This document shows, one piece after another, positions 24,491 through 32,462 of a stretch of DNA of 64,000 nt. The position numbers and the translations under genes were made by a program. Each line of letters opens with the position of its first letter. Position 1 is the first letter of the stretch. A model generated the notes under the pieces. The model ran no database searches, had not been told where the DNA came from, and saw only the letters and a program-made list of their open reading frames with translations. Source of the DNA: Halothiobacillus neapolitanus c2. Lineage in GTDB: Bacteria; Pseudomonadota; Gammaproteobacteria; Halothiobacillales; Halothiobacillaceae. The DNA lies in the NCBI RefSeq assembly GCF_000024765.1, contig NC_013422.1, positions 1,755,501-1,819,500 on the forward strand, read 5' to 3'.

Positions 24491-26962
24491 ATGGCCAAGA
24501 ACCCCTCTTCCCCGACTGAGCTTTACAACCTCTCCAATAAATCGCCCGAGCCAGGCGGCTTGCAATTAATGGGCGTGGCCGCTGGCTTGCTCATGTTGTT
24601 TACAGTGATGGTTGTCACGACACAATACTTAGCATCTGCTTTGGATTATCAGGCAGCTTTGGGTTCGCCACTGATCGGCAAGCTGTACGCACCTTGGATG
24701 TTTGCCATCTGGCTGTGGCAATACGGCAATGTGCCAACCCTTAAATCGATTGTATTTATCGCTTATGTGTTGCTGATTGGTGGGGCTGCGGTTGCCGTGA
24801 TTGGTGCGGCGCTCATCAGCTATTGGTATCGGCGCAAGTTTGGCAATGTCGGCATGGATTCCCTGCATGGGTCGGCGCACTGGGCAAGCGAGGATGAAAT
24901 CAAGGAAATGGGGGTGTTCGATTCCGCTGGGGTATTTATCGGCGCATGGAAAAATCCATGTGGAGATGTTCAGTATCTGCGTCACGATGGGCCTGAGCAT
25001 GTCATGGCCTTTGCGCCGACTCGCTCTGGTAAGGGCGTGGGCTTGGTGTTACCCACCTTGCTGGCATGGCGGCATTCGGCCTTGGTGTACGACATCAAGG
25101 GCGAGAACTATGCGCTAACAGCAGGCTGGCGCGAGAAGGAAGCTAACAACCGCATTATCCGGTTTTCACCAACCGACATCACCGGCTCGGCCAGTTACAA
25201 CCCTTTGAATGAAGTGCGCTTGGGTACCCAGCGGGAAATCGCTGATATTCAGAACCTCGTGACGATGATTGTTGACCCAGATGGCAAGGGCATGACCGAC
25301 CACTGGGCAAAAACAGGCCATGCGTTGCTGGTCGGTACTGTGCTGCATGTGATGTATTCGGAGGAGGATAAAACCTTGCGCGGGGTGGCCACATTTCTCT
25401 CTGACCCTTCGAGAACCTTGGAAGAATCTCTTGCCGAAATGATTAATACGAATCACTTGGGCGATCGGCCGCACCCCGTCGTGGCCGCCTCAGCGCGCGA
25501 CATGATGAACAAGGCTGATAATGAACGCTCCGGCGTGCTTTCGACCGCCATGTCGTTTCTTACGTTGTACCGCGACCCCATCGTGGCCTCAAACACCGAC
25601 AAATCCGATTTTGCCGTGGCCGACTTGATGAATGCCGAGCAGCCGGTATCGCTGTATCTCGTGGTGCCACCTTCAGATAAAGACCGCTTAAAACCCCTGA
25701 TTCGTTTGATGATTAACCAGATTATCCGCAACCTGACCGAATCGATGGAGTTCAAAGATGGCCGTTCGGTGGCGGGTTATAAGCATCGATTGTTGCTGAT
25801 GATTGATGAGTTTCCCTCCTTGGGTCGGCTGGATATTTTTCAGGAAGCCTTGGCATTTATCGCCGGTTACGGCATGAAGGCGTATCTCATTACCCAAGAT
25901 TTAAGCCAGCTTTACGCGGCGTATGGCAAAGATGAGTCGATCATGTCGAACTGCCATATACGAATCGCCTACGCGCCAAACAAGATCGAAACAGCCGAAT
26001 TGCTCAGCAAAATGAGCGGCACCACCACGATCATCAAGCGGCAAGAGAGTTTTTCAGGTGGGCGCACCAAGCTAATGCTCGATCAAATCAGCACCAGCAT
26101 TCAGGAAGTTCAGCGGCCATTGCTCACGCCCGATGAAGCCTTGCGACTGCCGGGGCCGCAAAAGGATGGCCAAGGCAACATCATGGAAGCGGGCGATATG
26201 CTGATTTTTGTCGCAGGCAAAGCGCCGATTTACGGCAAACAAATTTTGTACTTCAAAGACCCGCTCTTTCTGGCACGCGCCAAGTTCCCCGCACCGAACG
26301 CGCGCCCAGTGGCAGCCGCTTTAAGCGCGCCAGCCCACGCAGCCGTGGCGGAAATCGATGAACAAACTCCGCAACAACCAGCGCCACTCAAGGCCGCGCC
26401 AAACTCAGTCGCACCGCCTTTAGGGAAAGGACAAACCGGCGTTGCGTTTGCGCCGTTATCGCCCACGTCCAGCTCGGAAAACCGTGAAACCAGTGCCGTG
26501 CAGACGACACCAATGACCGCCTCGACATCGGCCACGCTGAACAGCGCAACATTTGCGCCTGCTCATTCCCCAGCCGAAGAATCCAAACCGCATGAAAACA
26601 TCACAGCCGAACCAGAATCAGAATCGCATGGGGAAGAAATGACGGCGGATGGTTTTGCCGTAATTCCAGAAGAAACGCAGGATTTGCTTCCAGCCGATTT
26701 AGATACGGGTGAGCCGGATGCCGAACGGTATGGCACCGAGGATTTGGTGATTTGTCATGCCGATGAGCCCGTCCGCGTAGCGCGCCAGCCGGATGACTTA
26801 TTAAACGAGTTCAAAGCCATCACAGAAAATGCCGAGATGGATAGCGCCGAGCAGGCATGGTTCGCTGTGGCAGACGATACACCCGATGTCAGCGAATTAC
26901 GCGAAACCGAGATTAGCGATGAAGGAACCGATGCCATCTTCGATATTTTCAGCCCGCGATAA
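24491..26962 (+). CDS. traG: TraG/VirD4 coupling protein
   Basis: The ATG at 24491 is preferred to an upstream TTG at 24464. The product is about 823 residues, longer than typical. It has N-terminal membrane helices (GLLMLFTVMVVTTQYLASAL and IVFIAYVLLIGGAAVAVIG), a Walker A APTRSGKGVG near residue 175-185, Walker B LLLMIDEFPSLG near 430 and the TraG pattern AYLITQDLSQLYAAYG. The last 200 residues form an acidic, proline- and alanine-rich extension that could recruit substrates. It delivers the relaxase-DNA complex, and possibly the KfrB-tailed proteins, to the Trb channel. Confidence 0.95.
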   Translation: MAKNPSSPTELYNLSNKSPEPGGLQLMGVAAGLLMLFTVMVVTTQYLASALDYQAALGSPLIGKLYAPWMFAIWLWQYGNVPTLKSIVFIAYVLLIGGAAVAVIGAALISYWYRRKFGNVGMDSLHGSAHWASEDEIKEMGVFDSAGVFIGAWKNPCGDVQYLRHDGPEHVMAFAPTRSGKGVGLVLPTLLAWRHSALVYDIKGENYALTAGWREKEANNRIIRFSPTDITGSASYNPLNEVRLGTQREIADIQNLVTMIVDPDGKGMTDHWAKTGHALLVGTVLHVMYSEEDKTLRGVATFLSDPSRTLEESLAEMINTNHLGDRPHPVVAASARDMMNKADNERSGVLSTAMSFLTLYRDPIVASNTDKSDFAVADLMNAEQPVSLYLVVPPSDKDRLKPLIRLMINQIIRNLTESMEFKDGRSVAGYKHRLLLMIDEFPSLGRLDIFQEALAFIAGYGMKAYLITQDLSQLYAAYGKDESIMSNCHIRIAYAPNKIETAELLSKMSGTTTIIKRQESFSGGRTKLMLDQISTSIQEVQRPLLTPDEALRLPGPQKDGQGNIMEAGDMLIFVAGKAPIYGKQILYFKDPLFLARAKFPAPNARPVAAALSAPAHAAVAEIDEQTPQQPAPLKAAPNSVAPPLGKGQTGVAFAPLSPTSSSENRETSAVQTTPMTASTSATLNSATFAPAHSPAEESKPHENITAEPESESHGEEMTADGFAVIPEETQDLLPADLDTGEPDAERYGTEDLVICHADEPVRVARQPDDLLNEFKAITENAEMDSAEQAWFAVADDTPDVSELRETEISDEGTDAIFDIFSPR

Positions 26963-26974
26963 CAGGAGAACATC

Positions 26975-27415
26975 ATGAGCAGTTATATCAATCGTGCACA
27001 ATTGCAAGGGGTTGTCGGCAATGATCCCGAATTACGTTATGTTGGCGAGAGCGGCAAAGCCGTGTGCAATGTGCGCCTTGCCACCACCAATCGCTATAAA
27101 ACCGCCCATGGCGAATTTGCCGAGGAAACCGAGTGGCACACAGTCGTCGGCTGGGAAACCGTGGCCGAGCGCATGGCGCAGCTCAATAAAGGTGACTGGG
27201 CAGCCATTGAAGGCCGCATCCGCACCCGAACAGCAAAAGACGCCAAGGGCACAGAAAGAACCCACCGAGAAATCATCTGCGAGAGGGTAACGCGAGTCGA
27301 TGTTTTGAAAGCAGAAACACGGGCAGATAGTGCACCGAACCAAGCGGCTGAAAAACCATCCCGTGCCAATGAACCGGCTCGACCTGATGAATCGTGGGGT
27401 GGGTTTGTTTCTTAA
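26975..27415 (+). CDS. ssb: Single-stranded DNA-binding protein
   Basis: This 146-residue protein has the OB-fold of SSB (INRAQLQGVVGNDPELRYVG, EWHTVVGWETVAERMAQLNK, GRIRTRTAKDAKGTERTHRE) and a divergent C-terminal tip (DESWGGFVS) instead of the canonical DDDIPF. Plasmid-type SSBs coat transferred single strands and can dampen the SOS response. GGAG precedes the start. It is 12 bp after traG, and the integron remnant follows it. Confidence 0.92.
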   Translation: MSSYINRAQLQGVVGNDPELRYVGESGKAVCNVRLATTNRYKTAHGEFAEETEWHTVVGWETVAERMAQLNKGDWAAIEGRIRTRTAKDAKGTERTHREIICERVTRVDVLKAETRADSAPNQAAEKPSRANEPARPDESWGGFVS

Positions 27416-27460
27416 CTTATTGAGGTTGCGCAAGTCCCAAAACGGGACAACTGTCCTCTG

Positions 27461-27634
27461 CTATGCGTATCCCTTCGGCGCCCCCATGTCGAGCGGATGC
27501 CGCTTGCCATGAAACAGAATGAACCGCCTAATCCATTGAAGATATTGATTTTCCGTGCGGATGCTGTAATTCTTGGTTCGGATCAAATCACGAACCTGAT
27601 CGAGTAGTTTTGGCCAAGGTGTGTTTATATTCAT
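27461..27634 (-). pseudogene. intI: Truncated integron integrase gene (intI 5' stump)
   Basis: From the ATG at 27634 the minus strand reads MNINTPWPKLLDQVRDLIRT, NYSIRTENQYLQWIRRFILF, HGKRHPLDMGA and then runs into unrelated codons and a stop at 27461. This is the N-terminal part of an IntI tyrosine recombinase (normally about 320-340 residues) up to about residue 52. All catalytic residues lie in the missing part, so it is inactive. It points away from the cassette array, the normal arrangement. The junction between 27461 and the end of ssb marks the deletion. Confidence 0.88.
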
Positions 27635-27757
27635 CCATGGAGCCCTCTATTTCTTAATCAGGCAATTAAATCAAAGGAATATGTAAATGCCAACCGTGTT
27701 ATACACCCACCCTCTACTGAAATATACACCTACCAAGGTGTATATTGCTTGTTAGAA
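27635..27757 (+). other. Probable attI / cassette promoter region
   Basis: This interval between the intI stump and the first cassette is where attI should lie; GTTAGAA at 27751-27757 is a possible junction with cassette 1. A perfect 11-bp inverted repeat, AATATACACCT at 27721-27731 and AGGTGTATATT at 27736-27746, is present. CTGAAA at 27717-27722 and TATATT at 27741-27746 with 18 bp spacing could form a cassette promoter overlapping that repeat. These are sequence-pattern guesses. Confidence 0.45.
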
Positions 27758-27761
27758 CCCT

Positions 27762-28031
27762 ATGAATGCTTGGATTCTTCTTCTCCTAACCACCCTGAGC
27801 GGATATGTCACATATGACTCATTTCGATGGGGTAGCTCAATGAAAAAGGCACCATTTAGTGTCATTTCAAGCATGTGGAAAGGGGGGCTTAGCCACCTAC
27901 CATTGAGTGAGCAAAACAAAATCAAAGACCGCTACACTTCTTCAATCTTTGGCGTGTTCCAATTTCAGTTATTTTTCCTGATCGTTACTATAGGTATGGC
28001 TGTTGAAACTGTTCGAGCTTTTCTGGCATGA
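27762..28031 (+). CDS. Cassette 1: small membrane protein of unknown function
   Basis: This 89-residue protein has a hydrophobic N-terminal helix (MNAWILLLLTTLSGYVTYDS), a polar loop with a cluster of lysine and serine, and a C-terminal helix (FQLFFLIVTIGMAVETVRAF). It is the first cassette of the array and therefore nearest any common promoter. No known family is recognised. Confidence 0.6.
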   Translation: MNAWILLLLTTLSGYVTYDSFRWGSSMKKAPFSVISSMWKGGLSHLPLSEQNKIKDRYTSSIFGVFQFQLFFLIVTIGMAVETVRAFLA

Positions 28032-28038
28032 GTTGCGG

Positions 28039-28134
28039 TTCTAACATCACGCTCAACCCGACCGCCCACCCGCTGCGCGGGCGGGTTCCCTCCGCGCTAC
28101 GCGCTCCGGCGGCGGGTTAGCTTTAACGTTAGGC
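28039..28134 (+). repeat. attC1 (96 bp, homogeneous class)
   Basis: Bounded by TTCTAAC and GTTAGGC, with an internal imperfect palindrome CCCACCCGCTGCGCGGGCGG and a matching GGCGGCGGGTTAG. Nearly identical sites are attC2, attC7 and the truncated attC14. Confidence 0.85.
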
Positions 28135-28399
28135 ACTCCGTGATTCAGGGTGCTTTCTGTCAGTGGTTTGGCAGCCAATTCGGGCTACAAACTCACCATT
28201 CAAATTCCGGCTCGCGCCTCGTCGGGGTTTGGTGCATAGTTGCCAACAAAGGCGTGGCTCACAGGGAGGTTCCGTACAGCATGAGTTTGCAGTCTTTCCT
28301 TTGCTCCGCGCCTAACATCACGCTCAACCCGACCGCCCACCCGCTGCGCGGGCGGGTTCCCTCCGCGCGTCGCGCTCCGGCGGCGGGTTAGCTTGAACG
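28129..28399 (+). other. Cassette 2: no convincing gene
   Basis: Between attC1 and attC2 there are only about 175 bases. The sole frame there starts with GTG at 28140 and runs through attC2, ending in residues encoded by the recombination site (HPLRGRVPSARRAPAAG). It has no ribosome binding site. The cassette is more likely non-coding, possibly an RNA or a promoter cassette. Confidence 0.5.
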
Positions 28400-28405
28400 T
28401 TAGCC
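28310..28405 (+). repeat. attC2 (96 bp, homogeneous class)
   Basis: Starts GCCTAAC and ends GTTAGCC; almost identical to attC1 over its whole length. Confidence 0.85.
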
Positions 28406-28423
28406 ACTCAGGAGAAATTTGTA

Positions 28424-28945
28424 ATGAAGACAGCAGTACTTGCAATTGACGTTCAGAACGGGATATTCAACGCCGCCAGACCTCCTTATGAATCTGAAAA
28501 TATATTAGATAATATTCGCCAGCTAATATCTCATGCTCGCAAGAATGGAAATTCCGTAATATTTGTTCAGCACGAAGCTCAAGGAGTTGTCGAATACGGA
28601 TCGGATGCATGGAAAATATATGATGGGATTGCTGTTGAGGAAGCAGATATGCGCATCAGGAAAAGTACGCCAGATTCGTTTGTGAGCACTGATCTTGACA
28701 AGACCCTAAGAGACGCTGAAGTAGACCATTTGATTATCTGCGGGTACTCATCAGACTTTTGCATTGATCGTACAGTTTTCAGGGCCGCATGTTCTGGATA
28801 TCGAGTGACTTTAGTTGAAGATGCTCATACCACCCACGATAAGCCGCACCTCAGCGCTGAAAAGATCCGCGAGCATCACAATTTCATTCTCTCTAAGCAT
28901 CCAGCAGTGACACTAATGAAATGTAGCGAGCTTGTGAGTGGCTAA
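28424..28945 (+). CDS. Cassette 3: isochorismatase-family cysteine hydrolase
   Basis: This 173-residue protein has the family's catalytic triad positions: aspartate in VLAIDVQNGIF (about residue 9), a basic residue in the IRKSTPDSF segment, and cysteine in ICGYSSDFCIDRTVFRA (about residue 113). AGGAGAAA precedes the ATG at 28424. Relatives hydrolyse amides or isochorismate; the substrate here is unknown. The TAA stop is supplied by the attC3 core (GGCTAAC). Confidence 0.88.
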   Translation: MKTAVLAIDVQNGIFNAARPPYESENILDNIRQLISHARKNGNSVIFVQHEAQGVVEYGSDAWKIYDGIAVEEADMRIRKSTPDSFVSTDLDKTLRDAEVDHLIICGYSSDFCIDRTVFRAACSGYRVTLVEDAHTTHDKPHLSAEKIREHHNFILSKHPAVTLMKCSELVSG

Positions 28946-29002
28946 CAATTCGTTGCAGGCCGACCGCCCTGACGGGCGGCGGCCTGAACTCAAACGTTAG
29001 GC
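28940..29002 (+). repeat. attC3 (63 bp)
   Basis: GGCTAAC to GTTAGGC enclosing a short palindrome GGCCGACCGCC/GGCGGCGGCC-like. A compact site unlike attC1 and attC2. Confidence 0.85.
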
Positions 29003-29004
29003 CC

Positions 29005-29502
29005 ATGAATCAGCAAGCCGTGCGTATTTATCTGGTTGCTGCGATGGGATCCAACCGCGTTATCGGGAACGGCTCCAACATCCCATGGAGGATACCTGGC
29101 GAGCAAAAGATTTTTCGTACGCTCACTGAGGGCAAGGTGGTCGTAATGGGGCGAAAGACCTTTGAATCAATCGGCAAGCCTTTGCCAAACCGCCACACCG
29201 TAGTAATTTCGCGCCAAACGCACTACCTAGCGCCAGGCTGCACTGTCGCTACAACTCTCGCACAGGCGATTGCCATCGCTGCTGAAGCTGGCAAGGATCT
29301 ATATGTCGCCGGCGGAGCTGAAATATACGCCCTCGCCATGCCGCATGCCCATGGCATCTTTCTTTCTGAGGTGCACCAAACCTTCGACGGTGACGCCTTC
29401 TTTCCAAAGCTGGATGAAAAAGACTTCGAGCTTGTCTCGTCAGAAACAATTCAAGCTGCTATCCCATATACTTACTCTGTCTATGAGCGTCGAAACGGCT
29501 AA
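29005..29502 (+). CDS. Cassette 4: dihydrofolate reductase of the DfrA12 type
   Basis: This 165-residue protein has DHFR motifs IYLVAAMGSNRVIGNG, NIPWRIPGEQKIFR, VVMGRKTFESIG and LPNRHTVVISRQ, and the DLYVAGGAEIYALAMP cofactor region. Length and long identical stretches (RVIGNG, IPGEQKIFR, EGKVVVMGRKTFESIGKPLP, LYVAGGAEIY, LSEVHQTF.GDAFFP, VSYETIQA-like, IPYT.SVY.RRNG) match my memory of the trimethoprim-resistance enzyme DfrA12. Such enzymes replace the host DHFR when trimethoprim is present. The gene starts 3 bp after attC3 without a clear ribosome binding site. Whether it confers resistance is not shown by sequence. Confidence 0.9.
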   Translation: MNQQAVRIYLVAAMGSNRVIGNGSNIPWRIPGEQKIFRTLTEGKVVVMGRKTFESIGKPLPNRHTVVISRQTHYLAPGCTVATTLAQAIAIAAEAGKDLYVAGGAEIYALAMPHAHGIFLSEVHQTFDGDAFFPKLDEKDFELVSSETIQAAIPYTYSVYERRNG

Positions 29503-29586
29503 CAAGTCCGTCAACGGGACGCCAAATTGCTGCGCATTTTGGTTCCCTCCACTGCGCTCCGGCGCCCGTTACGTCCAACGTTATGC
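29497..29586 (+). repeat. attC4 (90 bp)
   Basis: GGCTAAC overlapping the end of the DHFR gene, to GTTATGC. The inner arms ACAAGTCCGTCAACGGGACG and GCGCCCGTTACGTCCAACG can pair. Confidence 0.85.
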
Positions 29587-29601
29587 ATCGAAGGAGAAAA
29601 T

Positions 29602-29976
29602 ATGATTATTGATCATATTGGGATGGCTATATCAGATTATGATAAGAGTAAGAAATTTTATTCTAAGGCATTGGCGCCATTAGGTATTGGCCTCGTAGCA
29701 GAAGTACAAGGCTGGGCGGGTTTTGGTAAGGATGGGAAGCCTGAATTTTGGTTTGGTGTCCACGAAAAAATACAAAACCCGATGCATATTGCGTTCTCTG
29801 CGGTCAGCAGAGAAGAAGTCAATAAATTCTATGAGGCAGCAATTTTGGCAGGCGCAAAAGACAACGGAAAACCAGGCGTGAGAGAAATCTACCACCCAAA
29901 TTATTATGGTGCTTTTGTCATTGATCCAGATGGCCACAATATCGAGGCTGTTTGTCACGCAGAGGAAAATAAATGA
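29602..29976 (+). CDS. Cassette 5a: glyoxalase/VOC-family protein
   Basis: This 124-residue protein starts MIIDHIGMAISDYDKSKKFY with AAGGAG upstream; the longer frame from 29527 would run through attC4 and is rejected. It shows the vicinal-oxygen-chelate fold with metal ligands in DHIGMAI, PMHIAF and a C-terminal FVIDPDGHNIEAVCH. Relatives act as lyases, dioxygenases or drug-binding proteins such as fosfomycin or bleomycin resistance factors. The specific substrate is unknown. Confidence 0.85.
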   Translation: MIIDHIGMAISDYDKSKKFYSKALAPLGIGLVAEVQGWAGFGKDGKPEFWFGVHEKIQNPMHIAFSAVSREEVNKFYEAAILAGAKDNGKPGVREIYHPNYYGAFVIDPDGHNIEAVCHAEENK

Positions 29977-30263
29977 ATGCTTATCTAATCTTGGACATAT
30001 CGATCAATGACTTTGAAAGCTTTAAAGGATATATAGAAAAAATACCAGCATTCATTCAAAAACATGATGGCAGATATGTCATACAAGGTGTCGAGCCTGA
30101 AGTGATGGAGGGCGATTGGAAACCCGAAAGAGTTGTTGTTATCGAATTTCCTACAAAGGAAGGAGCAAAGGGCTTTCTTAATGATCCAGATGCACAAGCG
30201 CTATTTGACATCCGTTATAAATCAACAACTAGCAAACTTATACTTGCAGAAGGTTGTTTGTAA
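29973..30263 (+). CDS. Cassette 5b: DUF1330 protein
   Basis: This 96-residue protein has the DUF1330 (dimeric alpha-beta barrel) pattern: MNAYLILDISINDFESFKGY, GGRYV-like DGRYVIQGVE, WKPERVVVIEFP and a final DIRYKSTTSKLILAEG. It starts inside the end of the VOC gene (ATGA overlap) with no attC between, so the two form a real two-gene operon within one cassette. DUF1330 proteins have no established role. Confidence 0.85.
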   Translation: MNAYLILDISINDFESFKGYIEKIPAFIQKHDGRYVIQGVEPEVMEGDWKPERVVVIEFPTKEGAKGFLNDPDAQALFDIRYKSTTSKLILAEGCL

Positions 30264-30269
30264 ATAAAT

Positions 30270-30347
30270 GCATAACAAGGCAAATCACGGACAGTCAAAA
30301 GCATCGCTTCGCTCTGTTTTGCCTGCCCGTGATTTGCGGCGTTATAT
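30270..30347 (+). repeat. attC5 (78 bp)
   Basis: GCATAAC to GTTATAT. Arms AAGGCAAATCACGGACAG and CTGCCCGTGATTTGCGGC-like (the latter on the opposite side of GCATCGCTTCGC) make a long imperfect hairpin. Confidence 0.75.
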
Positions 30348-30367
30348 GCCATCAGAGAGTTTGTGCA

Positions 30368-31319
30368 TTGAAAAATTATATTTATTTAGATTGGAATGTA
30401 CTTCAATACATGAAGCACAAAACCATTACAAAAGATTTTGATGCCGCACTATTTAAAGAATTTATTAGTGAATTATCATCAACGTACATCTTCCCCGCAT
30501 CTGAAGGACATCTACGGGACCTTGCATCTTCCTCTAAAGAAAATAACCAATATATAGAAGAAGATATTTCTTTTTTAAAAGAAATAACAAAAGGTTTTAT
30601 GCTGGGAGTCAACCCGGATGAATCATTGACTCCAGTTGAGGCTGATATTTATAGTGAATTTAAAAAAATTCAATTAAATACTCCCTCCCGTCCAGAGATT
30701 AAGGTGGCGGGAGGAAGCTATAGAATTGACATGGAAAAACTCTCAAAGGACAGTCTATTTAGACCATTCCTTGAAAAAAGCAGCGGAATCCTAAATTCTA
30801 GCGTTATGGATAGTTTCATAAACATGATGCAGGAGTCGATAAGCACTCCAGAAACATACAAGAAATTTCGAACAGAAGTATCAAATTTAAAATCATCATT
30901 TTCCAACAATGAAACCATCCTTAACAAGGAAAGTCCGTATTTCAAAAAACTAGAGGAAATTATAGATTATTTTGAAATAAGTAATGCTGACACCCTTCTG
31001 GAAAGATTTCCAAAAATACAAGAATCTTTTCTAGCAATAGACGGAAGAAAACTGGGGGATTTAACCAAAGGACAAAAGATAGAAAATGCTTATTTACTAC
31101 TAGATTTTCACCCCTTATTTAGAGATAAAATAAATAAAAAAAAAGCCCGAAAACATGTTCAGAGACTTGAAGCACTTCTTCTTTGCATCAGACGCGAGGT
31201 ATTATGTCACTGAAGATGACAGCTCATATAAGAAATCAAAATTTGTTGCTAAAGCTCTGGGGCTAAGGGTCAGGATTATGAAAATGAATGAGCTGAGATT
31301 TAAGGTAGCTTGCATATAA
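30368..31319 (+). CDS. Cassette 6: PIN-like protein, frameshifted at an A9 run
   Basis: The first frame, likely from TTG at 30368 (LKNYIYLDWNVLQYMKHK), runs to 31213. In the nine-A run at 31136-31144 a +1 shift leads into a frame that continues MFRDLKHFFFASDARYYVTE and SKFVAKALGL to a stop at 31317-31319. The acidic residues of LDWN, PASEGHLRDL and SDARYYVTEDD suit a PIN nuclease, and the third only exists in the shifted frame. A deletion of one A would restore the full protein of about 316 residues. It may be a decayed gene, a slippage-regulated gene or a sequencing error. The cassette is clearly more AT-rich than its neighbours. Confidence 0.6.
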
Positions 31320-31373
31320 CACGTCGTTCAATACGGACGCGCTAACGCGCGCAGATTAACTCCAACGTTACAT
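31314..31373 (+). repeat. attC6 (60 bp)
   Basis: ATATAAC to GTTACAT with internal GGACGCGCTAACGCGCGC. A short site whose TAA ends the shifted PIN-like frame. Confidence 0.7.
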
Positions 31374-31384
31374 GGGAAATCCAA

Positions 31385-31723
31385 ATGAATCAACATGCTT
31401 TTACCGTTTTCGTACACCTAAAGGCCGAAATTAGTTGGCTGGCTCTTTCTCGTCCAGAGCGAAATGAGCTAACTCAGGCAAAAATTTTTCCAATTCTGCA
31501 AGAACATCCAAATGTTCATCACACGCATTTTGATGCCGAGGCATTTTGTGGATTTGTATCCGATATTGAAATGTTTTCATGTGATGATCCGCGCCAATTC
31601 TATTTCTTTTTTGAAAAATTCCGAGATTCAGAGCTAATTTCAAAGGGGTATTTTACAATTGTGAATATCTTCCCCGCATACGCAGATGGTTATGTTGAGT
31701 ATGAAAATCGACTTAAGGCCTAA
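31385..31723 (+). CDS. Cassette 7: darcynin-like protein, first copy
   Basis: This 112-residue protein starts MNQHAFTVFVHLKAEISWLA and looks like a single ferredoxin-like fold domain; the pattern recalls the darcynin family, a weak call. Its function is unknown. A nearly identical copy occupies the last cassette at 35988-36326, differing at the protein level in one residue (KFRDSE here, EFRDSE there). Confidence 0.75.
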   Translation: MNQHAFTVFVHLKAEISWLALSRPERNELTQAKIFPILQEHPNVHHTHFDAEAFCGFVSDIEMFSCDDPRQFYFFFEKFRDSELISKGYFTIVNIFPAYADGYVEYENRLKA

Positions 31724-31813
31724 CCTCGCACTCAACCCGACCGCCCACCCGCTGCGCGGGCGGGTTCCCTCCGCGCGTCGCGCTCCGGCGGCGGGTTGGC
31801 TTTAACGTTGGGC
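31718..31813 (+). repeat. attC7 (96 bp, homogeneous class)
   Basis: GCCTAAC to GTTGGGC. Its body is nearly identical to attC1 and attC2. Confidence 0.85.
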
Positions 31814-31834
31814 ACAAGAGGTCAGGTTGTAATC

Positions 31835-32422
31835 TTGGACAATACCCGTTTTCACGTAATTACTGGTGCTTCTGGGGGCGGCAAGTCAACACTTGTGGCT
31901 GCACTGAAGGATCTTGGCTACTCCACTGTCCCAGAAGCGGCCCTCGCTATCATGCGAGAACAGCTGGAATGCAACGGAAAAATCCTCCCTTCAGTTGATC
32001 GCACAGCCTTTATGGAAGCGGTACTTGCCCGCAGCATTCGGGATTACGAAACAGCTCAATCACTGAACGGGCCCGTGTTCTTTGATCGAGGCATCCCCGA
32101 ATGGGTGCGTTACCTTGGTGCTAGCGCAGAGCCAAGCGCTGTAGCGGCAACTTCGCTCCGATATGCCAGCACGATTTTCGTGGCAGAGCCTTGGCCGGAT
32201 ATTTATGTGTGTGATCATTATCGTCAACATGGCTTTGAGCGAGCAGCCCGATCATACGAGACAACCATTTCGGCGTACATTGGGGCCGGTTATAAGACGT
32301 GTGTTCTCCCCAAGGCTTCGGTGCAAGAGCGAGTAGAATTCATCCGTGCAAAACTAGAAACTATTGCCCAACAAGGCGCTCCAGCCGACGTCAAAACTGC
32401 TTCGCAGTTCCGCCGCGGCTGA
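31835..32422 (+). CDS. Cassette 8: AAA-type ATPase/kinase-like protein
   Basis: A P-loop FHVITGASGGGKSTLVAALK lies near the N-terminus, followed by VPEAALAIMREQL and FFDRGIPEWVRYL, the pattern of AAA_28-type NTPases. The start is unclear: TTG at 31835 with AGG upstream is my choice, since upstream codons belong to attC7. The product is about 195 residues. The last 18 codons (QQGAPADVKTASQFRRG) are formed by attC8. The substrate is unknown. Confidence 0.75.
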   Translation: MDNTRFHVITGASGGGKSTLVAALKDLGYSTVPEAALAIMREQLECNGKILPSVDRTAFMEAVLARSIRDYETAQSLNGPVFFDRGIPEWVRYLGASAEPSAVAATSLRYASTIFVAEPWPDIYVCDHYRQHGFERAARSYETTISAYIGAGYKTCVLPKASVQERVEFIRAKLETIAQQGAPADVKTASQFRRG

Positions 32423-32437
32423 GCTTTAGCGTTATGC
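32366..32437 (+). repeat. attC8 (72 bp), overlapping the ATPase C-terminus
   Basis: GCCCAAC to GTTATGC with arms CAAGGCGCTCCAGCCGACG and CGCGGCTGAGCTTTAGCG. The coding sequence runs into it up to the stop at 32420-32422. Confidence 0.8.
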
Positions 32438-32462
32438 CTCAATCTTCAGGTAGGAGTTTTTT

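Noticed and set aside
28140-28391. An 83-residue gene in cassette 2
   Set aside because: It starts with GTG, has no ribosome binding site and its last third is attC sequence.
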